From Nautiliaceae bacterium (GTDB taxonomy: Bacteria; Campylobacterota; Campylobacteria; Campylobacterales; Nautiliaceae), in assembly GCA_027062985.1 (NCBI GenBank), contig JAMOSR010000016.1:1-12651 (forward strand): a DNA stretch of 12,651 nt. Direction: 5' to 3'. The notes under the pieces were generated by a model. The model saw nothing but the letters and a program-made list of their open reading frames with translations, was not told the DNA's origin and searched no databases. This document shows positions 1 to 6,309 of the stretch, one piece after another. Both the position numbers and the translations under genes were made by a program. How positions within the stretch are numbered: the stretch's first letter is position 1; each line of letters opens with the position of its first letter.

Positions 1-359
1 TTCCGTTAATTGTTTTCTTAATCGGACTTGTTTTGTATGTATGGGGAGTATTGGCAACTTTAAAAGGTTCAAACAAAGGTATATGGTTTAGCGGACTTGG
101 TACAGTATTAATCGGTATCATCGTTATTTCAATTGCGGGATTTTTCGGAACACCTTTTTATCCGAGTTACGCGGATTTACAAAGCAGCTTGACAATTCAA
201 AACAGTTCTGGTTCTAAGTATGCTCTTATGGTTATGGCATGGGTTAGTGTTGCCGTACCATTTGTTCTTGGATACATCATGTGGGTATGGTACCAAATGA
301 AAAAAGGCGGTCCAATTACAAAAGAAGAAATCCAAGACCCAGAATCTCATGCATATTAA
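1..359 (+). CDS. cydB: Cytochrome bd ubiquinol oxidase subunit II, 3' end (partial)
   Basis: Only the last 118 codons are in the window; the frame is open from position 3 with no upstream stop, so the gene begins outside. CydB is the second membrane subunit of the cytochrome bd quinol oxidase, which reduces O2 with high affinity at the cytoplasmic membrane. The visible part holds a hydrophobic helix at the left edge, another around positions 85-140, then the stretch GTPFYPSYADLQSSLTIQNS followed by a final helix (ALMVMAWVSVAVPFVLGYIMWVWY). A Pro-Ser near the loop, SLTI, and a last helix ending in aromatic residues and a basic tail are the usual C-terminal pattern of CydB. The tail KKGGPITKEEI is cytoplasmic-looking. 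The stop is followed 9 nt later by a small membrane gene, as expected for an operon. Family is fairly certain; whether it is a classical or CioB-type oxidase cannot be told from this end. Confidence 0.85.
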   Translation, partial: PLIVFLIGLVLYVWGVLATLKGSNKGIWFSGLGTVLIGIIVISIAGFFGTPFYPSYADLQSSLTIQNSSGSKYALMVMAWVSVAVPFVLGYIMWVWYQMKKGGPITKEEIQDPESHAY

Positions 360-368
360 GGAGTGATA

Positions 369-581
369 ATGAGAAAAATAATAGCGCTTATTATGGTATT
401 TTTCGGAAGTCTTTTAATGGCTTCTGAAAAGCTACTACCAAACGGAATTGACCCTGAAGTTCATAAAATCGACACAACATGGGGTGTTGTTCTATTTTTT
501 ATGTGGCCTGTTTTAATTATAGTTAGCTACAAATTCGCAGAATATACCCTTAAAAAATCAGGTCTTGAAAAAGACCTTTAA
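369..581 (+). CDS. Small membrane protein after cydB, possible CydX-like accessory subunit
   Basis: This 70-residue protein is encoded 9 nt after the cydB stop. I chose ATG 369 because AAGGAG (358-363) sits 5 nt in front of it; the in-frame GTG at 363 would overlap that ribosome site. Residues 1-18 (MRKIIALIMVFFGSLLMA) look like a signal peptide or first helix, with possible cleavage before SEKLL. Residues about 37-57 (WGVVLFFMWPVLIIVSYKF) form a strong membrane helix, and the charged tail KKSGLEKDL should be cytoplasmic. Known bd oxidases carry single-helix subunits of 30-50 residues (CydX, CydH/CydY) encoded beside cydB; position and topology fit such a role, but the sequence is longer and I see no diagnostic CydX motif. 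The membrane protein call is firm; the bd oxidase role is inferred from the neighbour. Confidence 0.7.
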   Translation: MRKIIALIMVFFGSLLMASEKLLPNGIDPEVHKIDTTWGVVLFFMWPVLIIVSYKFAEYTLKKSGLEKDL

Positions 582-646
582 TTTCTTCTTTCCTTTTTTT
601 TCTTTTAATAATTTTTTTCCATTATCTGTTGCTTCTTCTAATATTT

Positions 647-655
647 TGATATAAT
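647..655 (+). promoter_or_regulatory. Extended -10 promoter of pckA
   Basis: TGA-TATAAT (647-655) is a consensus extended -10 box in a T-rich stretch (582-650), with no good -35, which is the usual form of vegetative promoters in Campylobacterota. Transcription would start near 662, giving a leader of about 30 nt with the ribosome site TAGGAGA (681-687) before ATG 693. The T-rich run just after the stop at 581 has no clear hairpin, so where the cyd operon terminates is unclear. Confidence 0.65.
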
Positions 656-692
656 TTCAATCCATACAACCACATTTAAGTAGGAGAAAATT

Positions 693-2270
693 ATGATAAA
701 AGAACTTGATAAAATTGGTATAAAAGCCAATAAAATCATTCATAATCCAAGTTACGACAAAATAATTGAAGACACCTTAAAAAAAGGTGAAGTTACTCAA
801 ACGGCAAGTGGTGCTACAGCTGTAGATACTGGAGAGTTTACAGGAAGAAGTCCAAAAGATAAATACTTCGTAAAACAGCCTCCAAGCGAAAATTTTATAG
901 CATGGGGAAAAATAAACCAACCTATAACTCCTGAAACATTTAAAGAACTTGAAAAATTCACAAAAGAAGAATTATCCAAATATGATGAATTATATGTTGT
1001 TGATGTATTCGTAGGGGCAAGTAAAGAAAGCAGACGCGCAATCAGATTTGTAACTCCTATTGCTTGGCAGGCTCATTTTGTTATGAATATGTTTATTTTA
1101 CCAACAGAAGAAGAACTTAAAAATTTTAAACCAGATTTTACTTTTCTTGTAGGAGGAGCCGCAAGATATCCTAAATGGAAAGAAGAAAACTTAAACAGCG
1201 ATATTTTCGTGGCATTTAACATAGAAGATAATTTAGCCGTAATGAGCGGAACTTTATATGGAGGAGAGCTTAAAAAAGGTATATTTACTATGATGAATTA
1301 CTGGCTTCCGCTTGAAGGAAAGCTTTCAATGCACTGTTCTGCAAACATAGGAGAAAAAGGGGACGTCGCCCTATTCTTCGGTCTTTCAGGAACAGGAAAA
1401 ACAACCCTCTCAACCGACCCAAAAAGAAAACTTATAGGCGATGACGAACATGGGTGGGATGATAAAGGTGTGTTTAACTTTGAAGGCGGATGTTATGCAA
1501 AAGTAATTAACCTCGATAAAGAGAGCGAACCGGAAATTTATAACGCTATTAAAAGAGGCGCTCTTCTTGAAAACGTGGTAATAAAAGAAAACGGAGAAGT
1601 GGACTATACTGATTCAAGAAAAACGGAAAATACAAGAGTTTCATATCCTATAGAACATATAGACAACCATGAGTGCACTCTTCAGGGAGGACATCCAAAA
1701 AATATTATATTCTTAACAGCAGACGCATTTGGAGTACTGCCGCCTGTAAGTAAACTTACAAAAGAACAGGCAATGTATTATTTCCTAAGCGGATATACTG
1801 CAAAAGTAGCGGGAACTGAAAGAGGGATTACCGAACCTGTTGCAACATTCAGTGCTTGTTTTGGTGAGCCTTTCTTACCGCTTCATCCAACAGTATATGC
1901 AAAACTTCTTGGAGAAAAAATAGACAAACACGGAGTAAATGTTTATCTTGTAAACACAGGATGGACCGGAGGACCTTATGGGATTGGAAAAAGAATGAGC
2001 ATTAAAGACACAAGGGCGTGTATTAACGCAATTCTTGACGGAAGCATTGAAAATGCCGAGTTTGAAACACTGCCTGTATTTAACCTCTCTATTCCAAAAG
2101 AGCTTCCGGGGGTTAATACAAAAGTATTAAATCCAAGAAATACATGGGAAGATAAAGAGGCATATGACAGACAGCTTAGAAAACTTGCTGAAATGTTTAT
2201 TGAAAACTTTAAACGTTACGAAGACGTCCAAGAAGGAAAAGATTACGAAAAAGCCGGTCCTAAACTTTAA
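693..2270 (+). CDS. pckA: Phosphoenolpyruvate carboxykinase (ATP)
   Basis: A 525-residue cytosolic enzyme that interconverts oxaloacetate + ATP and PEP + CO2 + ADP; the family is normally 520-540 residues, so the gene is complete. Visible hallmarks are the oxaloacetate-binding RSP at 52-54, the metal-site lysines in YGGELKKG (K194/K195), His214 in SMHCSAN, the kinase-1a P-loop GLSGTGKTT at 230-238, the kinase-2 acidic pair in LIGDDEHGWDD (D250/D251), and NTRVSYPIEHI further on. All catalytic residues known from the E. coli enzyme appear to be present. The start at ATG 693 has a ribosome site (TAGGAGA) 5 nt upstream. It is a single-gene unit with its own promoter and terminator. In an autotroph using the reductive TCA cycle it would feed PEP into gluconeogenesis; in a heterotroph it has the same gluconeogenic role. 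Family assignment is essentially certain. Confidence 0.98.
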   Translation: MIKELDKIGIKANKIIHNPSYDKIIEDTLKKGEVTQTASGATAVDTGEFTGRSPKDKYFVKQPPSENFIAWGKINQPITPETFKELEKFTKEELSKYDELYVVDVFVGASKESRRAIRFVTPIAWQAHFVMNMFILPTEEELKNFKPDFTFLVGGAARYPKWKEENLNSDIFVAFNIEDNLAVMSGTLYGGELKKGIFTMMNYWLPLEGKLSMHCSANIGEKGDVALFFGLSGTGKTTLSTDPKRKLIGDDEHGWDDKGVFNFEGGCYAKVINLDKESEPEIYNAIKRGALLENVVIKENGEVDYTDSRKTENTRVSYPIEHIDNHECTLQGGHPKNIIFLTADAFGVLPPVSKLTKEQAMYYFLSGYTAKVAGTERGITEPVATFSACFGEPFLPLHPTVYAKLLGEKIDKHGVNVYLVNTGWTGGPYGIGKRMSIKDTRACINAILDGSIENAEFETLPVFNLSIPKELPGVNTKVLNPRNTWEDKEAYDRQLRKLAEMFIENFKRYEDVQEGKDYEKAGPKL

Positions 2271-2274
2271 TTTT

Positions 2275-2307
2275 CACAAAAAAGCTGTTGCTTTTTTGTG
2301 ATTTTTT
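2275..2307 (+). terminator. Intrinsic terminator of pckA
   Basis: A perfect 11-bp stem CACAAAAAAGC (2275-2285) / GCTTTTTTGTG (2290-2300) with a TGTT loop, followed by ATTTTTT. It begins 5 nt after the pckA stop and lies directly before the tRNA promoter, so it insulates the tRNA cluster from pckA transcription. The A-rich left arm and T-rich right arm could allow weak activity in the other direction, but no minus-strand gene needs it. Confidence 0.92.
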
Positions 2308-2310
2308 ATA

Positions 2311-2316
2311 TATAAT
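2311..2316 (+). promoter_or_regulatory. -10 box of the tRNA cluster
   Basis: A perfect TATAAT lies 14 nt before the first base of tRNA-Gly, right after the pckA terminator. Transcription would start about 2322-2324, leaving a very short 5' leader for RNase P to remove. No convincing -35 is visible; the upstream bases belong to the terminator stem and T tract, so the two signals overlap. Confidence 0.65.
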
Positions 2317-2330
2317 TTCATCTACGAAAT

Positions 2331-2407
2331 GCGGGCTTAGCTCAGTTGGCTAGAGCGCCACCTTGCCAAGGTGGAGGTCGCGGGTTCGAGTCCCGTAGCC
2401 CGCTCCA
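2331..2407 (+). tRNA. tRNA-Gly (GCC)
   Basis: Full cloverleaf: acceptor GCGGGCT / AGCCCGC, D arm GCTC...GAGC, anticodon stem CCACC/GGTGG with loop TTGCCAA (anticodon GCC at 2365-2367), T arm GCGGG-TTCGAGT-CCCGT with one G-T pair, discriminator T and encoded CCA (2405-2407). It is first of five tRNAs in tandem and should be read from the -10 box at 2311. Confidence 0.97.
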
Positions 2408-2409
2408 GT

Positions 2410-2545
2410 AAATGAAAGTTTAATTCATCATGGCGCCATAGCCAAGTGGCTAAGGCAGGGGCCTGCAAAGCCCTGATCCCCGGTTCGAATCCGGGTGGCG
2501 CCTCCATTAAGGCAATCTTAAGCTTAATTTGATAAACTTTCATTT
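2410..2545. repeat. 13-bp perfect inverted repeat enclosing tRNA-Cys
   Basis: AAATGAAAGTTTA (2410-2422) and its exact reverse complement TAAACTTTCATTT (2533-2545) lie in the spacers on either side of tRNA-Cys. In the precursor transcript they can pair to form a long helix closing a loop that contains the mature tRNA-Cys (2432-2506). This resembles the processing stalks around rRNAs in layout. The function is inferred; the pairing is seen directly. Confidence 0.6.
2432..2506 (+). tRNA. tRNA-Cys (GCA)
   Basis: Acceptor GGCGCCA / TGGCGCC, D arm with GCC...GGC, anticodon stem GGGGC/GCCCT with loop CTGCAAA (anticodon GCA at 2465-2467), T arm CCCGG-TTCGAAT-CCGGG, discriminator T and encoded CCA. 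It lies 24 nt after tRNA-Gly and 42 nt before tRNA-Leu, the widest spacers of the cluster, and those spacers hold the flanking inverted repeat. Confidence 0.97.
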
Positions 2546-2548
2546 CAA

Positions 2549-2636
2549 GCCCGGGTGGCGGAATTGGTAGACGCAAGGGACTTAAAATCCCTCGGGCGCT
2601 TTGCCCGTGCCGGTTCGAGTCCGGCCCCGGGCACCA
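2549..2636 (+). tRNA. tRNA-Leu (UAA)
   Basis: Class II tRNA with a long variable arm. Acceptor GCCCGGG / CCCGGGC, anticodon stem AGGGA/TCCCT around CTTAAAA (anticodon TAA at 2583-2585), variable-arm stem CGGGC...GCCCG, T arm with GGTTCGAGTCC, discriminator A and encoded CCA (2634-2636). It reads UUA and, by wobble, UUG codons, the dominant leucine codons in an AT-rich genome. Confidence 0.97.
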
Positions 2637-2642
2637 CCTTAC

Positions 2643-2733
<91 letters not shown>

Positions 2734-2738
2734 TTTAT

Positions 2739-2814
2739 TCCGGCGTAGCTCAGTCGGTAGAGCAGACGGCTGTTAACCGTCGGGTCAGAGGTTCGAGTCC
2801 TCTCGCCGGAGCCA
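2739..2814 (+). tRNA. tRNA-Asn (GUU)
   Basis: Acceptor TCCGGCG / CGCCGGA, D arm GCTC...GAGC, anticodon stem GACGG/CCGTC around CTGTTAA (anticodon GTT at 2772-2774), T arm AGAGG-TTCGAGT-CCTCT, discriminator G and encoded CCA. It is the last gene of the cluster, 5 nt after tRNA-Ser. No convincing intrinsic terminator follows it. Confidence 0.97.
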
Positions 2815-3025
2815 TTTAATTATTTCTTCAATAAATAGTGACAGACACACTAATAAAACAAAATCTTTTTAAATTCCTGATTTTACACCCGTTTTTTAAT
2901 AAAAAATCAATGCCAAATATCGGATTAAATATTTTTTTAAAGCCCAAAAGGGCTTAAAAGGAGGTAAAAACTTTTAAGGAGGGGAAATTGAGCTAGAATT
3001 ATAATAAATTTTCCTTAATGTTAGC
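2815..3025. other. Gene-free convergent gap between the tRNA cluster and the pseudouridine synthase gene
   Basis: No reading frame with a plausible start was found on either strand. The gap holds a 6-bp hairpin AAGCCC-AAAA-GGGCTT (2940-2955) without a proper T tail on either strand, two purine-rich Shine-Dalgarno-like boxes (AAAAGGAGGT 2956-2965 and AAGGAGGGG 2976-2984) that precede no usable start codon, and an isolated TATAAT at 3000. Because plus- and minus-strand genes meet here, transcription should stop in this gap, but I cannot point to a strong terminator. Confidence 0.45.
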
Positions 3026-3907
3026 TTAACCGCTTAATTCTTTTTCAAAACTCTCACTTACTATTACATACTTATTATTCATAAATTCAAATTCTATTTT
3101 TTTTGCGTGAAGCATCAATCTTTTAGCCCCTGTTTTTTCTATTCTCTCTTCTTCACTGACCAGTTTATTTAAATATCTATCGGCAAATTCATTATCAACT
3201 CCGTATAAAGGGTCTCCTACTATAGGATGACCTATGCTATACAAATGCACTCTTATTTGATGTTGTCTTCCTGTTAGAGGAATACATTCAACTAATGTGT
3301 TTTCACCTATTTTTTTTACAGGTTTTATAATGGTAACGGATTCTTTCCCATCAGGATGAATAAGAACTTTCACTTTTATATTTTCGTCTTTATTTACGGC
3401 TATCGGTTTTTTTATTGTCATTTCTTTATTTAAATGACCTTTTACAAGCGCTACGTATGTTTTTTGAATTTCTTTATCCTGAAACATTTTTTTCAGTATG
3501 CTTTCAGCAAATTTATTCTTACTTGCCATTACTAAACCGCTGGTTTCTTTATCAAGCCTGTGAACCAAATTTGCGTCATTTCCCCATAAAGCCCTTACGT
3601 CATCAAGAAGACTTTTTGTATTGGCAAGTTTTTTAGGATGAATGGCAACCCCGCTTGGCTTATCAAAAACCGCAAAGTGAGCCGTTTCGAATATAGGCCT
3701 TAACCCGTATCCGTTGGGTTCAAAAACTATACATTTAAGTTTTCCGGTAGCTCTTGCGCTTTTTTTAGTAACTCTTTTATCATTTACACTAACTCTTCCC
3801 CTGTCAATTGCTCTTTTTGCTTCTCTTACGTTAAATCCGAGCTTTTTGACTAAAAAATCAAGAACTTTTTCATTTTTTATATCAAATTCTTTTACTACAA
3901 ATCCCAT
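3026..3907 (-). CDS. RluA-family pseudouridine synthase with S4 domain
   Basis: A 293-residue enzyme expected to convert specific uridines of rRNA or tRNA to pseudouridine. Residues about 1-60 form an S4-like RNA-binding domain (KKLGFNVREAKRAIDRGRVSVN). The catalytic domain shows the family motif HRLDKETSGLVM at 116-127 with the catalytic aspartate at D119, FDKPSGVAIHP at 81-91, and the substrate-side motif TGRQHQIRVHL at 212-222 followed by GHPIVGDPLYG. Length and domain order match the RluC/RluD type. The target uridine cannot be assigned from sequence alone, so no symbol is given. The ATG (3905-3907) overlaps the tatB stop by one base (TAATG), so translation is probably coupled to tatB and both are read from the promoter near 4253. 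Confidence 0.93.
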   Translation of the reverse strand: MGFVVKEFDIKNEKVLDFLVKKLGFNVREAKRAIDRGRVSVNDKRVTKKSARATGKLKCIVFEPNGYGLRPIFETAHFAVFDKPSGVAIHPKKLANTKSLLDDVRALWGNDANLVHRLDKETSGLVMASKNKFAESILKKMFQDKEIQKTYVALVKGHLNKEMTIKKPIAVNKDENIKVKVLIHPDGKESVTIIKPVKKIGENTLVECIPLTGRQHQIRVHLYSIGHPIVGDPLYGVDNEFADRYLNKLVSEEERIEKTGAKRLMLHAKKIEFEFMNNKYVIVSESFEKELSG

Positions 3908-4233
3908 TATTTAATCATATCCTTAAAATTTTTAGTATTTCCCATGGCTGTTAAATCATCAAGACTTGTCAATCCTTTATTGATTTCGGATGTGTCTTTA
4001 TTAACCTGTTCTTGAAGTTTTTTAAGCTCTTCTTTATATTTTTGCATTTCTTCTTTCATCTCTTCAAGTTCCAATTCGCGTCTTATATCGGCTGTAGCGT
4101 CTCTCCACATTCTTTTAACCTTACCGACCATTTTTCCAGTCGCTTTAAGAGCTTCGGGAAGTTTATCAGGGCCTAGTACTATTATCGCTATTATTACAAT
4201 AAAAGTAAACTCAGGAAAGCCAATATCTAGCAT
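3907..4233 (-). CDS. tatB: Sec-independent protein translocase subunit TatB
   Basis: A 108-residue membrane protein of the twin-arginine export system, which moves folded proteins across the cytoplasmic membrane; TatB forms the substrate receptor with TatC. Residues 5-21 are the single N-terminal membrane helix (GFPEFTFIVIIAIIVLG), then the hinge GPDKLP and an amphipathic helix EALKATGKMVGKVKRMW. Glu8 in the helix is typical of TatB (TatA usually has Gln). Residues about 55-85 are rich in E and K and look like a coiled coil, and the tail is polar. I chose ATG 4233 because it places the helix at the N-terminus and has AAAAAGG upstream; the frame stays open further but would add an unlikely 60-residue extension covering the divergent purB start. 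tatC, often next door, is not here; the downstream gene is a pseudouridine synthase. Confidence 0.9.
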   Translation of the reverse strand: MLDIGFPEFTFIVIIAIIVLGPDKLPEALKATGKMVGKVKRMWRDATADIRRELELEEMKEEMQKYKEELKKLQEQVNKDTSEINKGLTSLDDLTAMGNTKNFKDMIK

Positions 4234-4245
4234 AAGTAGCCTTTT

Positions 4246-4258
4246 TGTTATAATTGTA
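4246..4258. promoter_or_regulatory. Overlapping divergent -10 boxes of purB (+) and tatB (-)
   Basis: On the plus strand TGT-TATAAT (4246-4254) is an extended -10, giving purB a leader of only about 16 nt before ATG 4277 with AAGGA at 4266-4270. On the minus strand TACAAT (4258 down to 4253) is a -10 candidate for tatB, with about 15 nt to its ATG at 4233. The two boxes share 4253-4254, so polymerase could not melt both at once. Both are predictions from motif and distance. Confidence 0.5.
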
Positions 4259-4276
4259 TCAAAAAAAGGACACTTT

Positions 4277-5608
4277 ATGGTTGAAAGATACGCTAGAGAA
4301 GAGATGAAAAAGTTATGGGACGAACAGGCAAAATTTAACGCATGGCTTGAAGTTGAAAAAGCGGCTGTAAAAGCGTGGAATAAACTAGGACTTATTCCCG
4401 ATGAAGATGCCAAAAAGATTATTAAAAACGCGAAATTTGATATAAAAAGAATTCACGAAATCGAAAAAGAGACAAAACATGATGTAATTGCCTTTTTAAC
4501 AAGTGTAGCCGAAAGTCTCGGAGAAGAGTCAAGATGGGTTCATTACGGAATGACAAGCTCCGATACCATTGATACGGCTGTGGCGCTTCAGATGAGAGAT
4601 TCTTTAAAAATCATTATTGACGATGTTAAAATGGTAATGGACTCAATCAAAAAAAGAGCCTTAGAGCATAAATATACGCTGATGGTTGGTAGAAGTCACG
4701 GAATTCACGGAGAGCCTATTACATTCGGGCTTGTTTTATCAATCTGGTATGACGAAATGAAAAGACATCTTAAAAACCTTGAAGAAACGCTTGAAGTAAT
4801 AAGTGTTGGAAAAGTAAGTGGGGCAATGGGGAACTTCGCTCACGCTCCTATTGAACTTGAAGAACTTACATGCGAATATCTAGGGCTTAAACCGGCACCA
4901 ATTTCAAATCAGGTAATTCAAAGAGACAGATACGCAAGACTCGCAAGCGCACTTGGGCTTCTTGCTTCTACAGTTGAAAAAATAGCCGTAAATATCAGAC
5001 ATTTCCAAAGAACGGAAGTATATGAAGCGGAAGAATATTTCTCAAAAGGTCAAAAAGGCTCATCCGCTATGCCGCACAAAAGAAACCCGGTTCTTAGCGA
5101 AAACATTACAGGTCTTGCAAGGGTAATCAGGGCTTATGTAAACCCTGCTATGGAAAATGTGGCGCTTTGGCACGAAAGAGATATTTCTCACAGCTCGGTT
5201 GAGAGATTTTGGCTGCCTGATACGTTTATTACAACCGATTTTATGCTTCACAGACTTAATAATATTATCTCAAATCTTGTAGTTTATCCTGAAAATATGA
5301 TGAAAAATCTAAATCTTACGGGAGGACTTGTATTTTCTCAAAGGGTATTGCTTGAACTTCCAAAAAGAGGCATTAGCCGCGAAGACGCATATAAAATCGT
5401 TCAAAGAAACGCTATGAAAGTATGGGAAGAACTTCAAAAAGGAAAAGCCCCTATTAATGAAAAAGGTGAGAGTTTATTCCTTGAAAACCTGCTTAAAGAC
5501 GAAGATTTAAGAAAAGTTATGAAAGAAGATGAAATCAGAAGTCTTTTTGATTATGATTACTATACGAGAAATGTAGATAAAATCTATAAAAGAGTCTACG
5601 GAGAATAA
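4277..5608 (+). CDS. purB: Adenylosuccinate lyase
   Basis: A 443-residue cytosolic enzyme of purine synthesis that releases fumarate from SAICAR and from adenylosuccinate. It belongs to the fumarase/aspartase superfamily. Visible elements: TSSDTIDTA at 93-101, the conserved histidine region GRSHGIHGEPITFG at 138-151 (His141 matches the general acid of the B. subtilis enzyme), the loop NQVIQRDRYA, and the superfamily signature GSSAMPHKRNP at 261-271 carrying the catalytic loop serine. The length is usual for the short bacterial PurB type. ATG 4277 follows AAGGA at good spacing. Its stop overlaps the start of the next gene by one base, so purB heads a three-gene unit with a nitrilase-family enzyme and pcm. 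Assignment is very secure. Confidence 0.97.
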   Translation: MVERYAREEMKKLWDEQAKFNAWLEVEKAAVKAWNKLGLIPDEDAKKIIKNAKFDIKRIHEIEKETKHDVIAFLTSVAESLGEESRWVHYGMTSSDTIDTAVALQMRDSLKIIIDDVKMVMDSIKKRALEHKYTLMVGRSHGIHGEPITFGLVLSIWYDEMKRHLKNLEETLEVISVGKVSGAMGNFAHAPIELEELTCEYLGLKPAPISNQVIQRDRYARLASALGLLASTVEKIAVNIRHFQRTEVYEAEEYFSKGQKGSSAMPHKRNPVLSENITGLARVIRAYVNPAMENVALWHERDISHSSVERFWLPDTFITTDFMLHRLNNIISNLVVYPENMMKNLNLTGGLVFSQRVLLELPKRGISREDAYKIVQRNAMKVWEELQKGKAPINEKGESLFLENLLKDEDLRKVMKEDEIRSLFDYDYYTRNVDKIYKRVYGE

Positions 5609-6309
5609 TGGAAAGTTCCACAATGGAAAACGGAAAATTAAAAATTGAATTAATTAATTTTAAAACTTCAAAGGATTATGAATATAATTTAAAGCGGGTG
5701 GTTGAAATTATAGAAAATTCGCCCGCTGATTTTCTTCTTTTTCCGGAAGTTTGTCTAACAGGGTTTGATTATGAAAAATGGGATGAAGTAAACAGATTTG
5801 GAAAATACGCAATAAATGAACTTTCAAAAATAAAAAAATCTTTTGCGCTTACCATAATACTCGATAATAAAAATTACTTCTGCCTGTTTGATACCGGTTT
5901 AACATATAAAAGGGCAAAATACAATCTTTTCGGAGATGAAAAAAAACATTTTGATACAGGCGAAAAACCGGAAATATTTGAATGGAGAGGATTAAAATTA
6001 GGAAGCTTAATATGTTTTGAGCTGAGATTTATAGAATATTGGATAGATTTTAGAGGAGTTGATTTAATTTTAGTGCCGGCTAGATGGGGAAAAGAGAGAA
6101 TAGAACATTTTAAAACCCTAAATAAAGCCTTAGCACTTTCAAATCAATGCTATGTAATAGCGGCAAACAGCGCCAATGAAGAAGCTTACGGATGCGTCTT
6201 AGACGCATGGGGTGAAGGGATTGAGGTTAAGTGTGAAAAAGGAATTACCGATATAAAGATTGATAAAAACAAAAAAATAAGAAAAAAACTCAATATAGGA
6301 ATATCATGA
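5608..6309 (+). CDS. Nitrilase-superfamily carbon-nitrogen hydrolase
   Basis: A 233-residue, probably cytosolic, amidohydrolase. The Glu-Lys-Cys triad can be placed: Glu47 in FLLFPEVCLTG, Lys104 in YKRAKYNLFG, and Cys136 in LGSLICFELRF. These are the three signature blocks of the family; LVPARW and YVIAANSA are also typical. It is a little shorter than common members (250-280 residues). Substrate class cannot be read from the sequence: deaminated glutathione, omega-amides and carbamoyl compounds are all handled by relatives. ATG 5608 overlaps the purB stop (TAATG) and has GGAG at 5600-5603, which supports this start over a second ATG at 5623. The gene end overlaps pcm by 4 nt. The purB and pcm linkage suggests housekeeping or metabolite/protein damage repair rather than nitrile use, but that is inference. 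Confidence 0.88.
   Translation: MESSTMENGKLKIELINFKTSKDYEYNLKRVVEIIENSPADFLLFPEVCLTGFDYEKWDEVNRFGKYAINELSKIKKSFALTIILDNKNYFCLFDTGLTYKRAKYNLFGDEKKHFDTGEKPEIFEWRGLKLGSLICFELRFIEYWIDFRGVDLILVPARWGKERIEHFKTLNKALALSNQCYVIAANSANEEAYGCVLDAWGEGIEVKCEKGITDIKIDKNKKIRKKLNIGIS

Noticed and set aside
363..368. GTG at 363 as start of the small gene after cydB
   Set aside because: It overlaps the AAGGAG ribosome site that serves ATG 369.
2337..2576. A 79-codon minus-strand open frame
   Set aside because: It runs antisense through three tRNA genes; such frames are a known source of spurious protein calls.
2940..2955. Hairpin AAGCCC-AAAA-GGGCTT as an intrinsic terminator
   Set aside because: On neither strand is it followed by a T tract; the T run lies on the wrong side for plus-strand transcripts and gives an A run on the minus strand.
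3000..3005. TATAAT as a plus-strand promoter for an antisense RNA to the pseudouridine synthase gene
   Set aside because: No TG extension or -35 supports it, and isolated TATAAT matches are common in DNA of this composition.
4234..4413. A 60-residue N-terminal extension of TatB
   Set aside because: It would bury the TatB membrane helix, cover the divergent promoter and purB start, and has unlikely composition; ATG 4233 gives the family-typical N-terminus.
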